Below, in pieces: positions 52,945 through 62,541 of a stretch of DNA of 64,000 nucleotides. Position numbers and translations under genes: made by a program. Positions within the stretch are counted from its first letter, which is position 1. The number at the start of each line of letters is the position of its first letter. The DNA comes from Planctomycetota bacterium. GTDB taxonomy: Bacteria > Planctomycetota > UBA1135 > GCA-002686595. Where the stretch lies: the NCBI GenBank assembly GCA_002686265.1, contig NZBA01000120.1, positions 140,081 through 204,080 of the forward strand. The letters are read 5' to 3'. The notes beneath the pieces are model-generated. The model made no database searches, had not been told where the DNA came from, and saw nothing but the letters and a program-made list of their open reading frames with translations.

Positions 52945-54414
52945 TCAGTGCTCGAGGACCAGGAAGCGGTATCGCCCGCGCGCGGCCTCGATTCCCCCGA
53001 TGCGCCCGAGGGGGGCGAGGCAGGCAGCTAGGCCGCGGGCGAGCCTGCTCAGGCGCGGCGAGGCGTTGCGCGTGCGGAAGGCGACCTCCTCGGCGCAGGG
53101 CAGGGCCCCGAGGGCTAGGCGTTCGGACACCCTCAGGCCCGCGGCGCCCACCCACTCCTCGACCGTGCGCGGATCGAGCGCTTCGAAGGGGCCGATGTTG
53201 GGATCGGGCGCGAGCACGTACTCGACGCCGCCGGGGCCGCCGCGTCGGCGGCGCAGGGCCTCCATCGCTCCGTGGAAGGAGCGGCTGCTGACGAACCCCA
53301 ACAGGATCCGACCCTCCGGCTTCATCCAGCGCGCCATCGCGGAGAGGAGCGCGGCGCGCTCCGTAGCCTGCAGCCCCTCGAGGCGGAAGAAGCAGGAGAC
53401 TACGTCGTAGGCCTCGGGCGCGGGCGGCTCGAATCCTTCCGCGGCAGACTCCTCGGGCCAAGCCAGGCTCGCCCCTCGCGGCCGCGTGCGTCCGGCCGCG
53501 AAGCGCGCCACCTCCACCGTGCGCTCCACGACGTCGAACCGGAAGCCGCGGCGCTCGCGACTCAAGCGTTCGGTCAGGATTCCGCTGCACGGCAGGACAT
53601 CGAGCCAGGGGCGGATGGTCTCGCTCTCGCCCGCCGCGGCGCCGTGCGCCTCGGGCAGGCAGCGGTCGAGGAAGGTCACGAGCGCGCGCGTCTCCCACTC
53701 CCGCGGCTTGTTGTGGCGCAGGCCGTTGAGGACCCGCGCGCGCTGGTAGAGGCTCAGTAACTCAGGCGACCAGTCGGCGGGATCTGTCGACGAGGGGATC
53801 GCGCGTCCCGCGTAGGTGTTGTAGTGCGTCACCTCCGAGAGCGGTCGTCGCCTCGGCCCCTGCGCGGGCACGACCTTGGGAACGCCCAGAGCGAGTACCG
53901 CCACCACGAGTCTGTCTCGGGGAAGGCCGACCAACTCGCGCAGCTTCTCGCGGTCGCCCATCTGCGTGATCCAGAAGGTACCCAGGCCCAAGACTCCGGC
54001 GGCCAGACTCATGTTCTGGATCATCGCGCTGGCGGACTGGACGTTCGCCCAGCCTTCCTCGGAGAAGTCCCGCGCGTAGGAGACGACGAGGTTGACCGGC
54101 GCGTTGCCCATTTGGGAGGAGAGCGCCGTCAGCTGCGAGTTGAGCTCGGGGTCGTCCACGGCGACCACGTCCCACATCTGATAGTTGCACGAGCTCGGCG
54201 CCCAGGTGCCCGCGTGCATCACGCGGTCGATCAGCTCGCGCGGGACGGGGTCGGGCAGGAAGCGACGGATCGAGCGGCGCGAGTAGAGTGCCTCCCAGAA
54301 ATCGGCATGGTGCGCGTCCGAGGCACCTCCCTCGCCCCGTCCGTCCACGCCCCCCGCCGCCCCCTGCGCGGGGGAGTCTTCTCGGGGCCGGGACGCCGCA
54401 GGATCGGTCGGCAT
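52945..54414 (-). CDS. Nitroreductase-methyltransferase fusion protein
   Basis: The 489-aa protein has an FMN nitroreductase-like domain (about 35-220: YSRRSIRRFLPDPVP, HAGTWAPSSCNYQMWDVVAV, ASAMIQNMSLAAGVLGLGTF, LVGLPRDRLVVAVLALGVPK). A class I SAM methyltransferase-like domain follows (WLDVLPCSGILTERL, FDVVERTVEVA, YDVVSCFFRLEGLQ, ALLSAMARWMKPEGRILLGF). The SAM loop reads DVLPCSG rather than D.GCG.G. The joined reading frame has no gap, so the fusion looks genuine. Function unknown; a modification pathway with one reduction and one methylation is possible. Confidence 0.78.
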   Translation of the reverse strand: MPTDPAASRPREDSPAQGAAGGVDGRGEGGASDAHHADFWEALYSRRSIRRFLPDPVPRELIDRVMHAGTWAPSSCNYQMWDVVAVDDPELNSQLTALSSQMGNAPVNLVVSYARDFSEEGWANVQSASAMIQNMSLAAGVLGLGTFWITQMGDREKLRELVGLPRDRLVVAVLALGVPKVVPAQGPRRRPLSEVTHYNTYAGRAIPSSTDPADWSPELLSLYQRARVLNGLRHNKPREWETRALVTFLDRCLPEAHGAAAGESETIRPWLDVLPCSGILTERLSRERRGFRFDVVERTVEVARFAAGRTRPRGASLAWPEESAAEGFEPPAPEAYDVVSCFFRLEGLQATERAALLSAMARWMKPEGRILLGFVSSRSFHGAMEALRRRRGGPGGVEYVLAPDPNIGPFEALDPRTVEEWVGAAGLRVSERLALGALPCAEEVAFRTRNASPRLSRLARGLAACLAPLGRIGGIEAARGRYRFLVLEH

Positions 54415-54556
54415 GGAGGCTTCTTCGGCATTCGCCGCGCCAAGGTGGAGGTCGCGGGGGCTCCATTGAAGCAGCCCGCGACCGGCGAGGGTAGGGGAGG
54501 CATCGCGGGGCGGATCGAGTAGGATCCCCACGCCGCGAAGCGGCCCCGAGAGATTC

Positions 54557-55159
54557 GTGCGCGCCCCCGCCGTCACCTGCCCCTTCGTTCTGGCCCTCAT
54601 GGCCGCCGCCTGCGCCGCTCCCTTGACCCAGACGGCCCTCGAGGTCGCCGTCGGCGACGCACCCGGGGGCTTCCCGCGCCTGGCGACCCGCTCGCGTCAC
54701 CACGCGACCACCGGCGAGGTCGTCCACCGCTGGGAGGAGCTCGTGCTGGCCGACGGGTCGAGCACCAAGCACGGGCCCGAGGAGCGCTGGCACCCCGACG
54801 GCACCCCGCGCTCACAGCGTGCGTTCGAACATGGAGAGCCAGTCGGCGCCTGGCGCAGTTGGTACCCCGACGGCCGCCTGCGCTCGCTCCACTCCTTCAG
54901 CGGCGACGGCGCCGCGACGCCCATGGGCTTCTGGCACCCCGACGGCAGCGCGGCCGCCGCCGGACCGGCGCGCCGCGGCCTGCGCGAGGGTCTGTGGACG
55001 TTCTGGTTCCCCCAAGGCGCGCGGCGCGAGGAGGGACGCTTCGTCGCCAACCGGCGCGAGGGAATGTGGACTCTGTGGAACGAGGACGGCTCCCTCCGCT
55101 CGCGGGGCGTCTTCGAGGCGGGCGTGCGCGTCGGAGACTGGGAACAGGGCGATCAGTAG
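54557..55159 (+). CDS. MORN-like repeat lipoprotein
   Basis: The 200-aa protein starts at GTG 54557 with a lipoprotein-like signal (FVLALMAAAC). It carries repeats of the type seen in YwqK/MORN-2 proteins: HGPEERWHPDGTPRSQRAF, GAWRSWYPDGRLRSLHSF, GFWHPDGS, GLWTFWFPQGARREEGRF, GMWTLWNEDGSLRSRGVF. Such repeats form a beta-sheet structure of unknown role. TAGGAT at 54520-54525 could be the -10 box. The stop overlaps the convergent deaminase by 7 nt. Confidence 0.75.
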   Translation: MRAPAVTCPFVLALMAAACAAPLTQTALEVAVGDAPGGFPRLATRSRHHATTGEVVHRWEELVLADGSSTKHGPEERWHPDGTPRSQRAFEHGEPVGAWRSWYPDGRLRSLHSFSGDGAATPMGFWHPDGSAAAAGPARRGLREGLWTFWFPQGARREEGRFVANRREGMWTLWNEDGSLRSRGVFEAGVRVGDWEQGDQ

Positions 55160-55629
55160 GGGATATGGTCGGCCTTCGCCGCCCAGTCTCGAAACGACGC
55201 CAGGGCTTCGTCCCGTAGGAGTTGGCCGCCGGGCAGGCGCCGCCGATCGGGAGCAAGGGCCAGCTCCGCGTAGAGCAGGGCGTCGTCGAACCCGGCGTCG
55301 GCCGCGTCCTCGCGCGAACAGGCGTACCACAGACGGTCGATGCGCGCCCAGTGGATCGCGGCCAGACACATCGGGCACGGCTCGCTGCTGGCGTAGAGCT
55401 CGCAGCCGCTCAGGCTGAAATCGCCCAGGCGCTCGCAGGCGGAGCGGATCGCGACCACCTCGGCGTGGGCCGTCGGATCGCAGCTGGAGGTGACCCGGTT
55501 TTCGCCGACGGCCAGGATCTCGCCGTCGCGGACGATCACGGCGCCGAAGGGGCCGCCGACACCCTGCGCCACGCCCTCGCGCGCGAGGGCGATGGCACGC
55601 CGCATAAATAGGGGATCGGGAGTCGTCAT
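55153..55629 (-). CDS. guaD: Guanine deaminase (cytidine-deaminase fold)
   Basis: The 158-aa protein has the zinc sites HAEVVAI (His, catalytic Glu) and SSEPCPMCLAAIHWAR (two Cys). It resembles B. subtilis GuaD closely in GGPFGAVIVRDGEI, NRVTSSCDPTAHAE and DAADAGFDDALLYAEL, and ends DWAAKADHIPY where GuaD ends NFANKKEY. It should turn guanine into xanthine; tRNA adenosine deaminase TadA is a related but less similar choice. Start ATG at 55629. Confidence 0.85.
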   Translation of the reverse strand: MTTPDPLFMRRAIALAREGVAQGVGGPFGAVIVRDGEILAVGENRVTSSCDPTAHAEVVAIRSACERLGDFSLSGCELYASSEPCPMCLAAIHWARIDRLWYACSREDAADAGFDDALLYAELALAPDRRRLPGGQLLRDEALASFRDWAAKADHIPY

Positions 55630-55741
55630 GGGCTGGGAGGATAGCCCGGATCGACGCTTCGACTTCCCCGCGATAGGCGAAGAAAGGCCCCCGTGCGCGT
55701 CCCGGAGGCGGAGCCGGGCACCGGACGTGGCACGAGCTCCC

Positions 55742-56656
55742 TCAAGCCTCCGCCTGCATGGCGCGCTCGCGTAGGGAGCCGCGCGCGGCGTGTAGGCGGT
55801 ACACGTCCTGGGAAGGATCGCCCAGGCGCGAGGCGTGTGCGCGAGAGGCCATGCGGATTTGGCCGTGGGTGCGCCCGCGGCGGACGAGCCGCGTCGCGAT
55901 CCTCCGCCGCGAGCGCGAGGCGCGTGCGAAGCGCCGCAGGTGGCGCGTGCGCGACGAGAGCCGTCCGCGCGCTCCGAGCAGGGAGAGCGCACGACGCGGA
56001 GCGACCCCGCGCCGCAGCAGGAGAGCCAGCATGCGCCCGCGCTCGGTGACCGTCCTGCGCACCTGCGTCACGCGCAGGGTCTTGGCCGAGGGCGTGATGC
56101 TCGTGAAGCCCGCCTTCTCGACGCACACGCCCCAGGGAGCGAGGCGTTCGGCGGTGGCGGCCTTGAGGAGCTCGTCGAGCTCGTGGCCGGTCGAGATGCG
56201 CCCGCGCGTCAATCCGCGCAGCACCTCCTGCACCGAGAGCCCGAGCATCTGCAGCATGCCGCGGTCGAGGTCGTCGATCTCGACCACCGCGCGCGTGGCG
56301 TCCTCGACCCGAAAGACGAGGTTGGCGTCGACGTTGTAGACCAGGCCCTCGTGCGTCGCGACGCGCTGGGCGGGCAGGTCGAGAGTGCGCTGGCGCGTGG
56401 CGATGCGCGGGGCGACCTGCAGGAACGGGATCAGGAGGTGGAAGCCGGGTTCCAGCTCGCGCCGCGCGCGTCCGAAGCTGAACAGGATCCCCGTCGAGCC
56501 CGTGCGGACGGTCACGCCGAGGGCGCGCACGACAGCCGAGGCGACCCCGAGCAGGGCGAGCATCAGCTCGCGCGAGTACTCCTCCCAGACGTACTCCGAG
56601 AATCCGCCGAGCGCGTCCTGCAGGAGGTCGAACAGACTCCGCGGGTCGGAGCTCAT
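55742..56656 (-). CDS. SPFH/band-7 domain protein, first of a pair
   Basis: The 304-aa protein has a membrane segment near 30-48 (MLALLGVASAVVRALGV), then an SPFH domain (GSTGILFSFGRARRELEPG, LLIPFLQVAPRIATRQRTLDL, VYNVDANLVFRVEDATRAVV, EKAGFTSITPS). An Arg-rich, low-complexity tail follows that may be less structured. SPFH proteins form ring-like membrane assemblies. It lies 12 nt downstream of a paralogue in the same direction, so the two probably form one complex. Confidence 0.82.
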   Translation of the reverse strand: MSSDPRSLFDLLQDALGGFSEYVWEEYSRELMLALLGVASAVVRALGVTVRTGSTGILFSFGRARRELEPGFHLLIPFLQVAPRIATRQRTLDLPAQRVATHEGLVYNVDANLVFRVEDATRAVVEIDDLDRGMLQMLGLSVQEVLRGLTRGRISTGHELDELLKAATAERLAPWGVCVEKAGFTSITPSAKTLRVTQVRRTVTERGRMLALLLRRGVAPRRALSLLGARGRLSSRTRHLRRFARASRSRRRIATRLVRRGRTHGQIRMASRAHASRLGDPSQDVYRLHAARGSLRERAMQAEA

Positions 56657-56668
56657 CGCGGGAGCGGC

Positions 56669-57442
56669 CTACTCCTCCCCGCCCTCGCCGTCCACGGCCG
56701 CTTTTCCCTGTTCCTCCGACGGTTCCTGTCGGGTGGCCTCGCGCTCCTTCTCGAGCTCCTCGATGGCGGCGTCGAGCGCTTCGACCTGCGTGCCCTCGAA
56801 TGCCTGGTCCTCCCGCAGACCTGGGGGGCCGGGTTCGGCCTCGAGCGAGACCACCGCGCCCGCGATCAAGGCCACCGCGGCCTCCGTGCCGATACCGCTC
56901 GAGCGAAAGTGCTCGTAGAGCGCGAGCTTCTCGTGCGCGAGCAGCTCGAGTTGGGTGATCTCCAGGGTGGCGGGGGAGGGGGAGATGTTGGAGAAGCCGA
57001 GTTGGAGGATCGTGACGCCCCACTGCTCCTCTACCGGGCGCAGCTCGTCGCGGATCTGGCCGCAGAGTTCCTCGGTGTTCTGGATCGTGGCCCGGTCCTT
57101 CTCCTGGACCACCTTCTGGACCGCCATCACGACGCGGTTCTGCAGCCCCGTCACCAGGTCGTCGATCTCGATCACGGCCTTGCGCAGGTCGCTGATGCGG
57201 TAGACGACCTTGCAGTCCACCTCGTAGACGAGGTCGTCAGAGAGCTGGATGACCTGGGGCTCGAGATCGAGCGTCGTGTGCTTGGTCTCTTCGATGTGGA
57301 ACTTCTGGATGATCGGGGCCTTGAAGTGCACGCCGGGCCCGTAGATCGGTCCCGCCCGGCCGAGGGTGAACTTGAGGCCGTGCTGTCCGTCGTAGATCAC
57401 GACGAAGACGCCCGTGACGGCTTGGAGGAGTTCGAGGAGCAT
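56669..57442 (-). CDS. SPFH/band-7 domain protein, second of a pair
   Basis: The 257-aa protein has a short hydrophobic start (LLELLQAVTGVFVVIYDG). The SPFH domain contains GLKFTLGRAGPIYGPGVHFK, HIEETKHTTLDLEPQ, VYEVDCKVVYRISDLRKAVI and LGFSNISPSPATLEI. An acidic tail (EELEKEREATRQEPSEEQGK) follows. Similar in layout to its neighbour at 55742. Divergent from the HMG-CoA reductase gene at 57523. Confidence 0.82.
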   Translation of the reverse strand: MLLELLQAVTGVFVVIYDGQHGLKFTLGRAGPIYGPGVHFKAPIIQKFHIEETKHTTLDLEPQVIQLSDDLVYEVDCKVVYRISDLRKAVIEIDDLVTGLQNRVVMAVQKVVQEKDRATIQNTEELCGQIRDELRPVEEQWGVTILQLGFSNISPSPATLEITQLELLAHEKLALYEHFRSSGIGTEAAVALIAGAVVSLEAEPGPPGLREDQAFEGTQVEALDAAIEELEKEREATRQEPSEEQGKAAVDGEGGEE

Positions 57443-57522
57443 ATTCGCGCGGTGGCCCTGGCCGCTGCGTACTTCCTACTGCATTGGCGGGGGCGCTGCT
57501 ACCATGCCGCGCTCCGTTCGTG

Positions 57523-58743
57523 ATGAGCCCCGATCGACCCCGAAGGCAACGCGGCCTGCGGCGCATCCCGCGGGTGGCTGCGGACGACTTCACGGCCGCG
57601 GCCGTCGAGGCGCGGCGCGCCTTGCTGCGCGAGGCCGCAGGGGGTCCTCTGGCACACATCGGGGGCGCTCCCGTCCCCCCGGAGAGTGCGCGTGGGAAGG
57701 TCGAGAACCTCGTTGGCCACGCCCAGGTCCCCCTGGGGATCGCCGGCCCGCTGCTCGCGGACACGTCCCTGGGGGAGTGCGAGGTCTTTGTCCCCATGGC
57801 CACCACCGAGGGCGCGCTCGTGGCGTCCTACTCGCGCGGGATGGCGATCCTCAAGAGCGCGGGCGGCGCCCGGGCGCGCCAGACGCGCGAGGGGTTGACC
57901 CAAAACCCGATCCTGGTCTTCCCCGACGCGCGCAGGGCAGAGGAAGCCGCGCGCACCATCCGCGCCAGACTGGGGCCGATGCAGGCCGTCTGCGCCGCGA
58001 CCACGCGCCACGGGCGACTCGTGTCCCTCGACGCGGAGGTCGTCGGGCGGCGAGTGATCCTGCGCTTGGTCTTCACCACCGGCGACGCGATCGGGATCAA
58101 CATGGCCGCGCGCGCCACGGACCTGTGCTTGGCCGAGCTCGCCCGCGAGACCGGCGCCGAGGCCCGCTACGTCCACGGCCAGGACGTCGAGAAGCGCGCC
58201 AACGCCCGGGCGCTGGTGGAGGGACGCGGGCGCAGCGTGGTCTGCGACGCGACCGTCGGGCGCGACCTGCTGCTCGAGGCCGCGCGCACCACCCCCGAGG
58301 AGCTGGTGGCGATCCAGCGCACCTACGCCGTGGGCTTCGCCCAGCTCGGCACCCAGAACTGGACCGTTCAGAGCGCCAACGGACTGGCGGCGGTCATGCT
58401 CGCCTGCGGGCAGGACGTCGCCTACGTGACCGAGTGCGCCACGGGCCTGCTCGACTTCGACGTGACCGGCGGTGGCGACCTGTATTGCTCGATCTGGCTC
58501 CCCTCTCTCTTGGTCGGCACCGTCGGCGGCGGGACGGGGCAGGGCACCGCGACCGAGTGCCTGGACGTCCTGGGCTGTCGCGGCGAGGGCAAGGCGGCGC
58601 ACTTCGCCGAGCTCCTGGGTGCGATCTGCTTGGCGGGCGACCTGTCCCTGATGGCCGCCTTCTGCGCCCACGAGTTTTCCGCCGCCCATGAGCGCCTGGG
58701 GAGGAACCGTCCTCCGGCGGCCGAATCGGATTCCACGCCGTGA
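57523..58743 (+). CDS. Hydroxymethylglutaryl-CoA reductase
   Basis: The enzyme makes mevalonate from HMG-CoA with NADPH. The 406-aa protein shows KVENLVGHAQVPLGIAGPL, VPMATTEGALVASYSRG (catalytic Glu), TTGDAIGINMAAR, TYAVGFAQLGTQNWTVQSAN and LLVGTVGGGTGQGT, typical of class I enzymes. No N-terminal membrane anchor is present, as in other prokaryotic forms. TACCAT at 57500-57505 may be the -10 box. Other mevalonate genes are not in the window. Confidence 0.92.
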   Translation: MSPDRPRRQRGLRRIPRVAADDFTAAAVEARRALLREAAGGPLAHIGGAPVPPESARGKVENLVGHAQVPLGIAGPLLADTSLGECEVFVPMATTEGALVASYSRGMAILKSAGGARARQTREGLTQNPILVFPDARRAEEAARTIRARLGPMQAVCAATTRHGRLVSLDAEVVGRRVILRLVFTTGDAIGINMAARATDLCLAELARETGAEARYVHGQDVEKRANARALVEGRGRSVVCDATVGRDLLLEAARTTPEELVAIQRTYAVGFAQLGTQNWTVQSANGLAAVMLACGQDVAYVTECATGLLDFDVTGGGDLYCSIWLPSLLVGTVGGGTGQGTATECLDVLGCRGEGKAAHFAELLGAICLAGDLSLMAAFCAHEFSAAHERLGRNRPPAAESDSTP

Positions 58744-58979
58744 GCCCTCGCCGGCGAAGCGCACGGGGGGCGGCGGGCTCCCCCGACGCACCGTCCGCCG
58801 CCGGCGCGACCCTGGCGGAGGCCGTGGCCCGCGAGGCGCCCGAGCGCCCGGAGGCCTGGCCCCCTGCCGCCTTGGTCCTCTTCGCACTCTCTCTGGCTCA
58901 TCTCGGCCCGTGTCCCGGCGGCGTCGGGGCGACCGGCGAGCTCACCGGAGAGCGCGTGCGCCACCTTGGCGCGGACTGA
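58740..58979 (+). CDS. Small unrecognised protein, coupled to HMG-CoA reductase
   Basis: The 79-aa frame starts GTG at 58740, overlapping the reductase stop by 4 nt (GTGA), the coupling style used throughout this window. It contains LAEAVAREAPERPEAWPPAA and a hydrophobic ALVLFALSLAHLG. No family is recognised; it may be a chance frame. Confidence 0.35.
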   Translation: MSPRRRSARGAAGSPDAPSAAGATLAEAVAREAPERPEAWPPAALVLFALSLAHLGPCPGGVGATGELTGERVRHLGAD

Positions 58980-59030
58980 CCCCGCCGGGAGGGTGCTGCG
59001 GGCGATCCCGGTCCCGAGGGCGGCACCGAC

Positions 59031-59058
59031 TTGACGGCCAGCGAGTGCTCTGTACCCT
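59031..59058 (+). promoter_or_regulatory. fusA: Putative sigma-70 type promoter of the EF-G gene
   Basis: TTGACG at 59031-59036 and TACCCT at 59053-59058 are 16 nt apart, the best -35/-10 pair seen in this window. Confidence 0.55.
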
Positions 59059-59235
59059 ATCTCGCCTCCAACCCTCGTCCTTTCATGGCAGGAGGCGGGG
59101 AATCGAGGATCGTTCACGGGCGGCATCCGCCGGGCGAGAGCCCTGCGTCTCGGCCCCCCCTCTCGTCCGTTAGCAGGCCCCCGCTGCGCTCCCATCTCCG
59201 GCTCCCGCCCCGTCCCGCCCCGACCACTGAACCCG

Positions 59236-61338
59236 ATGTCCCCTCAAGCTACCAGTGCGCGGCCCCGCGCCGCACGTGCGGCCGGCCTCGCGTCCCACCG
59301 CAACATCGGCATCATGGCCCACATCGATGCCGGCAAGACGACCGTCACCGAGCGGATCCTGTTCCTGACCGAGAAGATCCACCGCACCGGCGAGGTCCAC
59401 GACGGCGAGGCCACGATGGACTTCCTCGAGGAGGAACAGCGACGCGGGATCACGATCCAGTCGGCCGCCACGAGCTGCGAGTGGCGCGGACACTCGATCA
59501 ACATCATCGATACCCCTGGACACGTGGACTTCACGGCCGAGGTCGAGCGCTCCCTGCGCGTTCTCGACGGTGCGATCGCGGTCTTCGACGCGGTCAGCGG
59601 CGTGGAAGCGCAGTCCGAGACGGTTTGGCGCCAAGCCGACCGCTACGGTGTGCCGCGCATCTGCTTCATCAACAAGATGGATCGGGTGGGCGCGGATTTC
59701 TCCGCCGCCGTCGAGTCGATCCGCGAGCGCCTCGGTGCCCGGCCCGTTCCGGTCCAGCTGCCGATCGGCGCGGAACGGGAGTTCTCGGGAGTCATCGACC
59801 TCATCCGGATGAAGATGTTCCAGTTCGACGAGGAGGCCGATGGTGGCGTGCGGGAGCTGGATGAGATCCCCGCGGATCTGCTCGAACAAGCGCAACTGCA
59901 CCGGCACGAGCTACTCGAGACCGCCGCGGAGTTTGACGAGGACCTCCTCGACCTCTTTGTCGAGGACGAGGAAGTCCCCGCCGACCTGGCGCTCTCGGCT
60001 CTGCGCAGGGGAACCCTAGGCATGGAGATCACGCCGGTGCTCGTCGGCTCGGCCCTCAAGCACAAAGGCGTGCGTTTCGTGCTCGACGCGACGATCGATC
60101 TGCTGCCCAGCCCGCGGGACATCGCGGCCGTGGTGGGCAAGGAGCCCGCCAGCGGCGATGAGCTCTCGCGCGAGCCCGAGGAATCGGGTCCGGTCTCGGC
60201 GATGGCCTTCAAGACCATCGCCGAGCAGACGGGCGACTTGACCTTCGTGCGCGTCTACTCGGGCGTCCTCGAGAAGGGGATGAAGGTCCTCAATCCGCGC
60301 CTGGGCCGCACGGAGCGCATCGGCCGCATCGTGCGCATCCACGCCAACAAGCGCGAGCACGTGGACGCAATCCCCGCCGGGGAAATCGCGGCGGTAGTGG
60401 GCCTCAAACAGACCATCACCGGGGACACCCTCTGCGATCCGGGGGCGCCGATCGCCCTGAACGAGATCGTCTTCCCCGACACCGTGATCTCGATGGCGAT
60501 CGAACCGGCCAAGAACCAGGACCGCGACAAGCTGAGCGAGTGCATCGGGAGGTTGATGCGCGAGGACCCGACCTTCCGCTCGAAGAAGAACGAGCAGACC
60601 GATCAGCTGATCATCTCCGGAATGGGTGAGCTGCACCTCGAGGTCCTGCTCAACCGTATCCGGACCGAGTACAAGGTCGGGGTCCACACCGGCAAGCCGA
60701 AGGTTGCTTATCGCCAGCGCCTCGACCGCTCGGTGGACACCGAGGCGCGCTACATCCGCCAGTCGGGCGGCCGCGGGCAGTACGCCGTCGTGAACGTGCG
60801 TTTCGAGACCGCCGAGACCGAGGACGGCGGCATGGAGTTCGTGGACGAGGTCAAGGGCGGCAACGTCCCCCGCGAGTACATCAAGAACGTCGGCCAGGGC
60901 CTGCGGGAGGTGTTCGACGCGGGCGGGAGCCTCGGCCATCGTTTCGTGAACGTGCGCGCCTCGCTCTACGACGGGAAGGCGCACGACGTCGACTCCTCGG
61001 AGCTCGCCTTCCACAACGCGGGGATGTTGGCCTTCCGTCAGGCGATGGAGAACAACTTCGTCCTGCTCGAGCCCATCATGAAGGTCGAGGTGCGCGTGCC
61101 CGAGGATTACCTCGGTGCCGTCGTGGGGGACTTGAATTCCAGGCGCGGCGAGGTCAGCGAGGTGGACTCCCAGGGCGACCTGCGCGTCGTTCGCGCCCAC
61201 GTCCCGATCGCCGAGATGTTCCAGTACTCCTCATCCCTCCGTGGAGCCACCCAGGGACGCGGCTCGTACTCGATGGAATACCACGAGTACAAGGACCTGC
61301 CCAAGAGCCTGGCCGAGAAGGCTCTCGCCGGGGACTGA
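59236..61338 (+). CDS. fusA: Translation elongation factor G
   Basis: EF-G moves tRNAs and mRNA on the ribosome with GTP. The 700-aa protein shows [20 protein letters not shown] (P-loop), [13 protein letters not shown] (switch I), [56 protein letters not shown] and [15 protein letters not shown]. No rps/tuf genes are nearby, so this may be a second EF-G of the genome. The start is ATG at 59236, about 170 nt after the putative promoter. Confidence 0.95.
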   Translation: MSPQATSARPRAARAAGLASHRNIGIMAHIDAGKTTVTERILFLTEKIHRTGEVHDGEATMDFLEEEQRRGITIQSAATSCEWRGHSINIIDTPGHVDFTAEVERSLRVLDGAIAVFDAVSGVEAQSETVWRQADRYGVPRICFINKMDRVGADFSAAVESIRERLGARPVPVQLPIGAEREFSGVIDLIRMKMFQFDEEADGGVRELDEIPADLLEQAQLHRHELLETAAEFDEDLLDLFVEDEEVPADLALSALRRGTLGMEITPVLVGSALKHKGVRFVLDATIDLLPSPRDIAAVVGKEPASGDELSREPEESGPVSAMAFKTIAEQTGDLTFVRVYSGVLEKGMKVLNPRLGRTERIGRIVRIHANKREHVDAIPAGEIAAVVGLKQTITGDTLCDPGAPIALNEIVFPDTVISMAIEPAKNQDRDKLSECIGRLMREDPTFRSKKNEQTDQLIISGMGELHLEVLLNRIRTEYKVGVHTGKPKVAYRQRLDRSVDTEARYIRQSGGRGQYAVVNVRFETAETEDGGMEFVDEVKGGNVPREYIKNVGQGLREVFDAGGSLGHRFVNVRASLYDGKAHDVDSSELAFHNAGMLAFRQAMENNFVLLEPIMKVEVRVPEDYLGAVVGDLNSRRGEVSEVDSQGDLRVVRAHVPIAEMFQYSSSLRGATQGRGSYSMEYHEYKDLPKSLAEKALAGD

Positions 61339-61389
61339 GACCCGGCCTTCCGACCGGTTTCCTCTTTCGCCCTGTGTTCCCGAGGCTGC

Positions 61390-61395
61390 TACCAT
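61390..61395 (+). promoter_or_regulatory. -10-like box of the leaderless 61402 gene
   Basis: TACCAT ends 6 nt before the ATG at 61402. No RBS. Confidence 0.5.
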
Positions 61396-61401
61396 CCGCG
61401 C

Positions 61402-62433
61402 ATGACCAGCACAGCGCGTAGACGGTGGTCCCGAGAGCTTGAGATCGAGATCGACGGAATCGCCTTCGGGACCGACGGACCGGTGCTCGTCCATGGCTAC
61501 GACCCGCCGGCGGGGGGCATGTGGGTCGACAGCGTGATCCCCGGCAAGCTCGGCGCGCTCGACCGCCACACCGGCGAGACGCTCTGGCTCTCTCCCTGCG
61601 AGGTGGGCTACGGCCGCGGTTTCGCGGCGGGCTTCGGCAGTTCGGGGGAGGCGATCGTCCTCGGTCCGAGCGAACAGGGACACCGCATGGTGCGCATGGA
61701 GCGCGAGAGCGGGAAGCTGCTCGGCGTCGAGGCCATCGGCGAGTTCGACGAGGCGTTGGTCTTCGAGGACCTCTGCCTGTGTGCCAGCGCTAGGAGCGTG
61801 TTCGCTATCACGACCCCGCTCATGTCCGAGGCCTGGACCTACCGACCGACCAAGGAGCGCATCCACCACATGGCGCGCTGCGGCGATCGCGTTCTCGTCG
61901 GCTACAGCGACCCCGAGAAGGGCTGCCACGGAGTGATGGCTCTCGACGCCTTGACCGGCGAGCCGGCGGCCTCTCTCGTGCCCTGCCGCCTGCCTGGGAT
62001 CCACGGCTTCGCGGGTAGTGGAGAAGAAGCCGTGATCCTGACCGCCGACCTGCAGGCCGCCCTGCCTCCCGAGCTCGTCGGTAGCTTCATGATCGCCCTC
62101 GGCGAACTGGAGGAGAACGGCGAGGTGGTCGCCGACACACTTTCCCTGCTCGGCCTCGCGGCGGGAGCCTCCGAGGACGAGGCGGGTTCGTGGTTCGAAA
62201 TCCTGTCCACGGCGCCCGGCGCGGCCGTCGGGGACGTGAGCATCACCGCGAACAGCGGGAAACTCTACGTCGTGCAGGGAGCGATGCTGGAGGCGCGGGA
62301 CATCCTGACCGGCCGCGCCCTGGGGGATTGGGCCATCCCGGGCCTCGACGAGCAGGTCGCCTGGCAGGTCTCGAGCGGCGCCGGCCTCTTGGCGGAGGAG
62401 CGGCGCGTCTCGGTCTTCGAGCTGCCCGCCTGA
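61402..62433 (+). CDS. Beta-propeller protein of the PQQ-repeat type
   Basis: The 343-aa protein has repeated blade-like units (KLGALDRHTGETLWLSPCEV, MVRMERESGKLLGVEAIGEF, HGVMALDALTGEPAASLVPC, GAMLEARDILTGRALGDWAI). There is no signal peptide, so it should be cytoplasmic. Partner and role unknown. Confidence 0.65.
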   Translation: MTSTARRRWSRELEIEIDGIAFGTDGPVLVHGYDPPAGGMWVDSVIPGKLGALDRHTGETLWLSPCEVGYGRGFAAGFGSSGEAIVLGPSEQGHRMVRMERESGKLLGVEAIGEFDEALVFEDLCLCASARSVFAITTPLMSEAWTYRPTKERIHHMARCGDRVLVGYSDPEKGCHGVMALDALTGEPAASLVPCRLPGIHGFAGSGEEAVILTADLQAALPPELVGSFMIALGELEENGEVVADTLSLLGLAAGASEDEAGSWFEILSTAPGAAVGDVSITANSGKLYVVQGAMLEARDILTGRALGDWAIPGLDEQVAWQVSSGAGLLAEERRVSVFELPA

Positions 62434-62541
62434 GGAGCGCGCGGGCCAGGCGCGCCCGCGGTTGGCGCGCGGGCGGATCGGAGCACCGCCCGGCCGCGCC
62501 CCTTGATCCACCGGCTCCAGTCAGCACAATCTCCGTCCACC

